Origin: [Zimmermannella] faecalis ATCC 13722
GTDB lineage: Bacteria > Actinomycetota > Actinomycetes > Actinomycetales > Microbacteriaceae
Direction: 5' to 3'
Length of the DNA stretch: 64,000 nucleotides
NCBI RefSeq assembly: GCF_000381765.1
Contig: NZ_KB907078.1
Span: 124,001 to 188,000, forward strand
Within the stretch, counting starts at the first letter, position 1; each line of letters starts with the position of its first letter. The notes beneath the pieces were generated by a model. That model saw nothing but the letters and a program-made list of their open reading frames with translations, ran no database searches and was not told where the DNA came from. Positions 58,335 through 64,000 of this stretch are shown here, in pieces. Made by a program: the position numbers and the translations under genes.

Positions 58335-59441
58335 TCACGCGAACTTCGCGAGTTCGCGCTCGGTGACGCTGTCGGCGACCGCATCGTCGTGGGTCGCGCC
58401 GAGCGCGCGCACGGGCGCGAGCTCGCGCGTGGCCTCGGGCCGGTACTCGAGGTACCAGTCGACGAACGCCTGCACGCCCTGCTCGATGGGGGTCGCGGGC
58501 ACGAATCCGGTGAGCGCGGTGAGAAGTTCGGGGCTCGCAAAGGTGTCGACGACGTCGCCGGCCTGCATCGGGAGCATCCGCTTGCGCGCCTCGGTGCCGA
58601 GGCTCGCCTCGATCGCGCTGATGAAGCGCATGAGCGGAATCGGCTGCCCACCCGCGATGTTCACGACGCGCCACGCGGCGACGGGCGACACCGAGTCGGC
58701 GACGCCGGCGGCGGCCGCGAAGTCGCCCGCGGTCGGCACGACATCGCCGAGCCGCACGATGCCCTCGACGAGGTCGTCGATGTACGTGAAGTCGCGCGAC
58801 ATCTCGCCGTTGCCGTACACGTCGATCGCCTCGCCGCGGCGGATGCGGTCGACGAACTTGAACATCGCCATGTCGGGCCGACCCCACGGGCCGTACACCG
58901 TGAAGAAGCGGAAGCAGGTGGTGGGAATCTCGAACAGGTGGGCGTACGAGTGGCTGATCGCCTCGGTCGCGCTCTTCGTCGCCGCGTAGAGCGACACGGG
59001 GAACGCGGTGCGCGAGGTCTCGGCGAACGGGAACACCGTGTTCCCGCCGTACACCGACGAGGTGGATGCGAGCAGCAGGTGCCGGGGCGGGTGGTGACGC
59101 AGCGCCTCGAGCAGGTTGAAGGTGCCCTGCACGTTCGCGCTGAGGTAGGCCCGCGGGTTGTCGATGCTGTACCGCACGCCGGCCTGGGCGGCGAGGTGGA
59201 TCACGAGCTCGGGCCGCTCGGCCGCGATGACGCCCGAGAGGAGTTCGAAGTTTTCGAGCTCGCCATGAATTGACGTGAATTGCGAATAGCCGGAAAGCAC
59301 TTCTTCGCGGCGACGCTTCAATTCGGGGTCGTAATACTCGGTAAAGGCGTCAAATCCAATTACCGTGTGCCCCGCTTCGAGATACCGACGGGCGGTGTGG
59401 AATCCGATAAATCCGGCGGCACCGGTAATCAAGACCTTCAT
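58335..59441 (-). CDS. Nucleotide-sugar 4-epimerase (UDP-glucuronate 4-epimerase-like)
   Basis: This 368-residue extended short-chain dehydrogenase interconverts nucleotide sugars for polysaccharide synthesis. It has the NAD loop TGAAGFIGFHTARRYLEAGH, HLAAQAGVRYSI, the catalytic SSVYG with YAATKSATE (Y-x3-K) and RFFTVYGPWGRPDMAMFKF, the last typical of UDP-glucuronate 4-epimerases. The ATG at 59441 starts the Rossmann strand. The gap 59442-59589 holds its promoter and a small CCCCG/CGGGG hairpin. Confidence 0.88.
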   Translation of the reverse strand: MKVLITGAAGFIGFHTARRYLEAGHTVIGFDAFTEYYDPELKRRREEVLSGYSQFTSIHGELENFELLSGVIAAERPELVIHLAAQAGVRYSIDNPRAYLSANVQGTFNLLEALRHHPPRHLLLASTSSVYGGNTVFPFAETSRTAFPVSLYAATKSATEAISHSYAHLFEIPTTCFRFFTVYGPWGRPDMAMFKFVDRIRRGEAIDVYGNGEMSRDFTYIDDLVEGIVRLGDVVPTAGDFAAAAGVADSVSPVAAWRVVNIAGGQPIPLMRFISAIEASLGTEARKRMLPMQAGDVVDTFASPELLTALTGFVPATPIEQGVQAFVDWYLEYRPEATRELAPVRALGATHDDAVADSVTERELAKFA

Positions 59442-59589
59442 CGAGATATGCCCTTCCACTCCGCGGCCGATGCGAGTACATATTCCGGCGCCGAACGCGC
59501 GCGGAACATCTCTCACGCTAGCCACGAGGCGCGTTTCACAGCAGGGGCAAATTCCGGGTCAACGGGGGCGATGAATCCCCGCCGCGGGG

Positions 59590-60189
59590 TTAACTTTCAG
59601 GGGGAAACCGAGAAACGCTGCGGCGCAGGAAATCCGCGATCGAATTCACCGCCGGCACGACCTCGGCGGCGGCGCGCTCGTGCACGCGCGGGGGCCGGCG
59701 GTACGGGTCGATGACGTCGAGGTTCGCCGGATCGGTCGGCGGCAGGGTGCCGCGACGCGAGGCGACGACGGCGAGCGCCGCGCGCATCCGTTCGCGGGGG
59801 TCGGTGTCAGACCCGACGCCCGGCAGCGCCTCGTCGGGCAGCTTGTCGACGATGCGCGCGAGCTCGCGCAGCGTGTACGTGTACCGCGTCGCGGCGGGGG
59901 CGAGCTCGACGATCTGCCGCCGGTGCTCGAGCGTGAGCGCGAGCACGAGGTCAGACTCGGCGAGCAGCTCCTTCGTGAGCTGCTGGGCGACGTGCTCGCG
60001 CGTATCCGCGACCCCGAGGCGCTCGGCGACCTGCTGCGATTCGGGGTCCATGGGCGCGCCGACAACGGCCGCGACGCCCGCGCTGGAGAGCGTGAACTCG
60101 CGCGGGTCGAGCTGGCGCCGCAGCAGCTGCATGGCGAGGGGGGAACGGCAGATGTTGCCGGTACACACGGGGAGGATGCGCACCGTCAT
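59590..60189 (-). CDS. Low-molecular-weight protein tyrosine phosphatase (Wzb-like)
   Basis: This 199-residue protein carries the P-loop VCTGNICRS with nucleophile Cys9 and Arg15, and the general-acid Asp in VIDPYRRPP. It is longer than the usual 150 residues because of an insertion between the two. It starts 12 bp after the tyrosine autokinase gene and should reset that kinase. Confidence 0.87.
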   Translation of the reverse strand: MTVRILPVCTGNICRSPLAMQLLRRQLDPREFTLSSAGVAAVVGAPMDPESQQVAERLGVADTREHVAQQLTKELLAESDLVLALTLEHRRQIVELAPAATRYTYTLRELARIVDKLPDEALPGVGSDTDPRERMRAALAVVASRRGTLPPTDPANLDVIDPYRRPPRVHERAAAEVVPAVNSIADFLRRSVSRFPPES

Positions 60190-60201
60190 GTCGGGGGTGT
60201 C

Positions 60202-61716
60202 CTATCTCTCGGTCGAGGCGGTTGCTCCAGCATCGGCCGGCTCGTCGGCGGCGGTGCCAGCGCTGGCACGCCGGGCCGACGCGGGCCTCGACTCGGTGGG
60301 TTTGGGGTCGGTGGGTTCCTTCGCGTCCGGCAGCGGCGCGGCGGGGTCGCCGTACGTCTGCGCCGAGCCGTACGCCCCGTAGGCGCCGCCCGCGAGGCCC
60401 TTGAGCGGCATCTTCGTGAGCACGACGCCGAGCAGCTTGCTGCCCGCGCGGTCGAGCGCCTGCACGGCGCCCGTGAGCTCGAGGCGCTTCGTCGACCCGG
60501 CGGCCGCGACGAGCACGACGCCGTTCGCGTGCTGGGCGGCGACCGCGGCGTCGGTCACGAGCAGCAGCGGCGAGCTGTCGATGAGCACGTAGTCGGCGTC
60601 GATCGCGAGCTCGCGCAGCACGCTCGCCATCGCCTCCGAGCCGAGCAGCTCGCTCGGGTTCGGCGGGATGCGCCCGGCCGGCAGCACGCGCAGGTCGGAG
60701 CTGCCCCACGGCTGCACAACATCGTCGAGCTCCGCGTTGCCGATGAGCACGTCGGTGAGGCCGACGGCGCCCTCGATGCCCATGTAGTCGGCGATGCGCG
60801 GCCGGCGCAGGTCGCCGTCGACGAGCACGACGCGGGCCCCCGCCTCGGCGAGCGCGATCGCGAGGTTCGCGGTCGTCACCGACTTGCCCTCGCCCGGCAC
60901 GGCACTCGTGACGACGAAGATCTTGCTGCCCTCGTCGGGCGTCACGAACTGGAGGTTCGTGCGCAGCGTGCGGTACCGCTCGGCGCGCGGGTTACGCGGT
61001 TCGGCGTGCACGATTAGCGGGCGCTGCTTCGCCTCGGGGTCGGTGTTGATGCCGCCGAGCACGGGCGCGTTCGTCGCGCGCTGCACGTCCTTCGGCGAGT
61101 GGATGCGGTTGTCGTTCACCTCGCGCAGCACCGCGAGCGCGATGCCGACGAGCAGCCCGAGTGTGAGCCCGAGGCCGATGTTGATCGGGTAGTTCGGGGT
61201 GACCGGGTCGGTCGGCACGGTAGCCGGCTGGATCGTGATGATCTGCACGCGGCTCACGCCACTCGCATCCGGAATCTCGATCTCGGTTGCGACCGTGTCG
61301 GCAAACACCGTGCCGGTCGTGTTCGCGAGGTCGGTGACCTCCTGCGGGTCGGTGCCCGAGGCGGTGATGTTGATGAGCACCGAGTCGGTCGGGCTCTCGG
61401 CCCGCACGTCGTTCTTGAGCTGGGCGGCGGTCGCGTCGATGCCGAGCTCGCTCGCGACCTCGTCGAGCACGATCGCGCTCGTGACGACGTCGACGTAGCT
61501 CACGACGGCCTGCCGCGCGAAGGTCGTGCCCTGTACGAGGTCGCTCGCGCCCTGGTCAGAGCTCGTGCGCACCGCAACGTAGAGCTGGGTCGTCGATTCG
61601 TACTTCGGCGTCGTGAGCATCGCGAGCCCACCGCCGACGATGACCCCGAGCAGTGTGCACGCCACGATGAGCAGCCAGCGCTTCCGCAGCACGCGCGCGT
61701 AGTCACGCAAATCCAA
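60202..61716 (-). CDS. Polysaccharide co-polymerase / tyrosine autokinase (Wzz-BY-kinase)
   Basis: This 504-residue protein sets chain length and export of exopolysaccharide. The Wzz domain (first helix WLLIVACTLLGVIVGGGLAM, second helix INIGLGLTLGLLVGIALAV) is followed by the cytoplasmic BY-kinase domain: Walker A SAVPGEGKSVTTANL, Walker A' VVLVDGDLRRPRI and Walker B YVLIDSSPLLL. A short Tyr-containing stretch (GGAYGAYGSAQTYG) lies before a Pro/Ala-rich tail and is the likely autophosphorylation site. The start is TTG at 61716, inside a 14-bp palindrome. Confidence 0.92.
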   Translation of the reverse strand: MDLRDYARVLRKRWLLIVACTLLGVIVGGGLAMLTTPKYESTTQLYVAVRTSSDQGASDLVQGTTFARQAVVSYVDVVTSAIVLDEVASELGIDATAAQLKNDVRAESPTDSVLINITASGTDPQEVTDLANTTGTVFADTVATEIEIPDASGVSRVQIITIQPATVPTDPVTPNYPINIGLGLTLGLLVGIALAVLREVNDNRIHSPKDVQRATNAPVLGGINTDPEAKQRPLIVHAEPRNPRAERYRTLRTNLQFVTPDEGSKIFVVTSAVPGEGKSVTTANLAIALAEAGARVVLVDGDLRRPRIADYMGIEGAVGLTDVLIGNAELDDVVQPWGSSDLRVLPAGRIPPNPSELLGSEAMASVLRELAIDADYVLIDSSPLLLVTDAAVAAQHANGVVLVAAAGSTKRLELTGAVQALDRAGSKLLGVVLTKMPLKGLAGGAYGAYGSAQTYGDPAAPLPDAKEPTDPKPTESRPASARRASAGTAADEPADAGATASTER

Positions 61717-61728
61717 GGTAGCTACCTT
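61715..61728 (-). promoter_or_regulatory. Palindrome across ribosome site and start codon of the autokinase gene
   Basis: The perfect palindrome AAGGTAGCTACCTT contains the ribosome-site bases AAGG and reaches into the TTG start. It may form a small stem that lowers initiation, or be a protein-binding site in the 140-bp divergent promoter region. Confidence 0.4.
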
Positions 61729-61856
61729 CTCTCGTCCCCCGATGTTTCGATCAGACTACTCACACGTATCCACCCCAGATCGGGCCGATTTCGGCCGCGT
61801 ACCCCCTGCATATGATGACCGCAGTTAGTTCCACGACCGGCGAAGAAAGAGGCACG

Positions 61857-63215
61857 ATGCGGGCGTTGCAGGTCTCTGTGCTCGGCCTTGCGTGCATGAT
61901 GTACATCGTGTTCCGGCCGGTGTCGTCGGGCAACATCCTCTACCCGGTGCTCGCGCTGCTCGCGGCGCTGTCGCTCGCCGACCTGCTCGGCCTCACGTCG
62001 CTGCGCGGCCGCCGCCTTGAGCCCCGGTACGTGCTCGCCGTGCTGCTGCTCAGCGCCTCGATTCTCATCGCCTCGCTCGTCGGCATGGTGCGCGATACGC
62101 CCGGGTTCACGCACCAGTTCCTCGTGTGGTTTGGCGGCACGCTCATCTGGTCGGTGTGGGCCGCGGCGATTCGTGCCGAGCACATCCGCCGCCTACTCAC
62201 CGCGATTACCGCGGCGGCCGGCGTGCTCGCGGCGCTCATCGTGCTCTACGTCGGCGCGAACCTCGGCTGGCTGCCCGAGATCATCCCGTCGGAGCTGCTC
62301 GAGGAACAGGGCGCCGGCTTCGACGGCACGTCGGGCTCGGCCATTCGGCTCTACGGCCTCTCGTCGCTCGTCATCGCGGGGCCGCTCGCGGTTGCCGGCG
62401 CGCTCTCGCCGCGCAACCGGTACCTGCCGAACCGCTGGCTGCTCGTCGGCGTCGCGGTGCTCGCCGCCCTCGCGTCGTTCGTCGCCGGACGCCGCGCGAT
62501 CACCCTCGTCATCGTGCTCACGCCGCTACTCATGCTGCTCGTGCGCTGGGCCCTCGCACCCCGCCGCGAGCGCACGCAGCCGCGTCGCGTGCGCATCCCG
62601 GTGTGGGCCGTCGTAGTTTTCCCCCTGCTGATTCCCCTCCTCGCGTGGTTCGTCACCACCCCGCTCGCCCGCCAGGTGAGCCAGGCATTCGTGAGTGTGC
62701 TCGACCTGCTCGGTATTCTGCAGACCGGCACCGACTCGGCCGACCTGCGCACCGAACAGGCCGGCGAGCTGCTCGTGGGCTGGTCGCAGCATCCGCTGCT
62801 CGGCGCGGGGCTCGGGGCCGAGCTCGCGAGCGGATACACGCGGTCAGACGAGCGCTCCTGGTCGTTCGAGTTGCAGTATCACCAGTTCTTGTTCAACTAC
62901 GGCGCGGTCGGCGTCGTGCTGCTCGTCGCCGCGGCCGTGCTGGTCGTCTCGCTCGCTCGGAAGGCCGCCGCCGCGCATCCCGAGAACCTGCCGGTGCTCG
63001 TCGTCGTCGGCACGGCCGCGCTCGCGCTGCTCATCGCGAACGCGACGAACCCGTACCTGCAGGCGACCGGACACCATTGGGGCCTGGCGCTCGCGATCGG
63101 GGTCGCGCACGCGCTCGCGCTCGGGCGGGGTTTGGATGCTGATGATGCGGGGCCCGAGGTGGCTTCGGCTGGGGCTGGGGCTGGTCTGGATGCTCGGTCG
63201 GAGGCCCGCGCATGA
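61857..63215 (+). CDS. O-antigen ligase/polymerase family membrane protein
   Basis: This 452-residue protein has about ten to twelve membrane helices and the Wzy/WaaL-type extracellular loop: GSAIRLYGLSSLVIAGPLA, RRAITLVIVLTPLLM and GWSQHPLLGAGLGAELASGY followed by YHQFLFNYGAVGVVLL. It should polymerise or attach repeat units outside the membrane. AGAGGCACG precedes the ATG at 61857. Divergent from the autokinase gene; the next gene overlaps by 4 bp. Confidence 0.87.
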   Translation: MRALQVSVLGLACMMYIVFRPVSSGNILYPVLALLAALSLADLLGLTSLRGRRLEPRYVLAVLLLSASILIASLVGMVRDTPGFTHQFLVWFGGTLIWSVWAAAIRAEHIRRLLTAITAAAGVLAALIVLYVGANLGWLPEIIPSELLEEQGAGFDGTSGSAIRLYGLSSLVIAGPLAVAGALSPRNRYLPNRWLLVGVAVLAALASFVAGRRAITLVIVLTPLLMLLVRWALAPRRERTQPRRVRIPVWAVVVFPLLIPLLAWFVTTPLARQVSQAFVSVLDLLGILQTGTDSADLRTEQAGELLVGWSQHPLLGAGLGAELASGYTRSDERSWSFELQYHQFLFNYGAVGVVLLVAAAVLVVSLARKAAAAHPENLPVLVVVGTAALALLIANATNPYLQATGHHWGLALAIGVAHALALGRGLDADDAGPEVASAGAGAGLDARSEARA

Positions 63216-64000
63216 CCGACCTCACCGTCGTCGCGTCGTACGGACGCACCGCCGGCAGCGCGCGCGTGCGCATGTACGACTGGCTCGATCACCTGGGTCT
63301 GCGCGCCCGCGAGTACGCGTATCTCGGCACGTCGCGCCTTGGGCTCGGGGCGCTCGCGCGGCGGCCGCTCGACGTCGCGCGCGCCGAGGCGGGTCTGCGC
63401 CGAATCGGCTCGGGCGATGGGCCCGTGCTGCTCTCGCGCCGGGCGAGCCCGCTGAGTCGAGGTGGCCTCGAGGCGCGGATACTCGGGCGCGCCCGACGCG
63501 GCGTCTACGACTTCGACGATGCGCTCGCGGTCGATTCGCGCGGTCCGTTCCCGATCGCGACCATCTGGCGTCGCGCGGTCAGCGCCGCCGATGTCGTCAT
63601 CGCGGGCAACGAGCTGCTCGCGGAGCAAGCGCGGGAGCATTCCGACCGGGTGGTCATGATTCCAAGCTGCATCGAACCCGGCCTCTACCGCGCGAAGACC
63701 GACTACCGGCTCGGCGAGCCGACGGCGGTGTGGATCGGCAGCCCGAGCACCGAGTCGTACCTGGAGGCGATCGCCCGCCCGCTGCTCGAGGCGCATCGGC
63801 GCACCGGGCTGCGGCTGCGGCTCGTGAGCGCGGGCGAGGCGTCGCTCGGCGAGCTCGACGCCATGATCGACCGCGTCGCCTGGACCCCCACCGGCTTCGC
63901 TGCCGCCCTCGAGTCGGCTGATTTCGGCGTCATGCCGCTGCCCGACGACGAGTGGAGCCGCGGCAAGTGCGCCTACAAGCTGCTGCAGTACGCGGCGACG
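63212..64000 (+). CDS. Glycosyltransferase, GT4-like (partial)
   Basis: The ATG at 63212 overlaps the ligase stop (ATGA) and the frame stays open for 263 codons to the window end. The protein starts TVVASYGRTAGSARVRMYDW, has RRGVYDFDDALAVD and SAADVVIAGNELLAEQAREH as seen in GT4-like enzymes, and near the edge DFGVMPLPDDEWSRGKCAYK, the donor-binding region of family 4. It would add a sugar to the polysaccharide repeat in the cytoplasm. Confidence 0.85.
   Translation, partial: MTDLTVVASYGRTAGSARVRMYDWLDHLGLRAREYAYLGTSRLGLGALARRPLDVARAEAGLRRIGSGDGPVLLSRRASPLSRGGLEARILGRARRGVYDFDDALAVDSRGPFPIATIWRRAVSAADVVIAGNELLAEQAREHSDRVVMIPSCIEPGLYRAKTDYRLGEPTAVWIGSPSTESYLEAIARPLLEAHRRTGLRLRLVSAGEASLGELDAMIDRVAWTPTGFAAALESADFGVMPLPDDEWSRGKCAYKLLQYAAT

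Overview
The window is high-GC DNA of an actinobacterium, most likely a member of Micrococcales close to Microbacteriaceae. The inference rests on codon use, many ATGA gene overlaps, LAxTG wall-sorting tails, leaderless promoters, an ArgA of the mycobacterial type and a fused permease/ATPase of an oligopeptide-type importer. No phage, transposase, CRISPR array or rRNA gene was seen. About 59 protein genes and one tRNA-Ser gene fill the window; both ends cut a gene.

Layout. (1) 1-7.0 kb: a nitrate/sulfonate-type ABC importer (permease cut by the left edge, Tat substrate-binding protein), cysteine synthase, a PatB-like C-S lyase, D-cysteine desulfhydrase and a FrnE/DsbA oxidoreductase whose Cys-rich tail sits on a separate small gene: sulfur uptake and handling. 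(2) 7.1-15.1 kb: an arylsulfatase facing its formylglycine-generating enzyme, which is the last gene of a xylA-xylB operon; a divergent ROK regulator and a GH43 beta-xylosidase complete the xylose locus. (3) 15.1-24.2 kb: an oligopeptide-type ABC importer with a LysR gene, divergent from a GH78 alpha-L-rhamnosidase; it probably imports plant-derived oligosaccharides. (4) 24.3-40.1 kb: an aromatic-degradation island. It holds a dienelactone hydrolase, an FAD hydroxylase, an NTF2-like protein, a fumarylacetoacetate hydrolase, an unusual ACMSD-type amidohydrolase, a DUF3500 protein, two LigM-type tetrahydrofolate O-demethylases, MetF, PurU, RidA, three regulators, a homoprotocatechuate-type extradiol dioxygenase and a MetE-like methyltransferase. 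(5) 40.2-47.3 kb: housekeeping and hypothetical genes (S4 protein, VOC protein, PPOX protein, tRNA-Ser, GH79-like glycosidase, RadA) separated by families of palindromic intergenic repeats. (6) 47.3-54.3 kb: two large wall-anchored enzymes, a UshA-type 5'-nucleotidase and an ExeM/NucH nuclease, around an aldo/keto reductase. (7) 54.4-64 kb: ArgA, Ppx/GppA, an MFS transporter and the start of an exopolysaccharide cluster (DUF218 protein, sugar-nucleotide epimerase, LMW tyrosine phosphatase, Wzz/BY-kinase, O-antigen ligase, glycosyltransferase cut by the right edge).

How it works together. Two O-demethylases would load methyl groups from methoxylated (lignin-type) aromatics onto tetrahydrofolate; MetF and PurU would return free folate, with only FolD missing. 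The two halves of this system share an operator-like motif, GTTTCA-N6-TGA(A/T)AC: two tandem copies before the first ligM-like gene and two copies covering a very good promoter before purU-metF-ligM. This suggests one repressor controls the C1 branch. A second regulatory signal is an 11-bp-spaced GGTAAC-like direct repeat, shaped like a Pho box, upstream of both the extracellular nuclease and the nucleotidase, which together could release phosphate from DNA.
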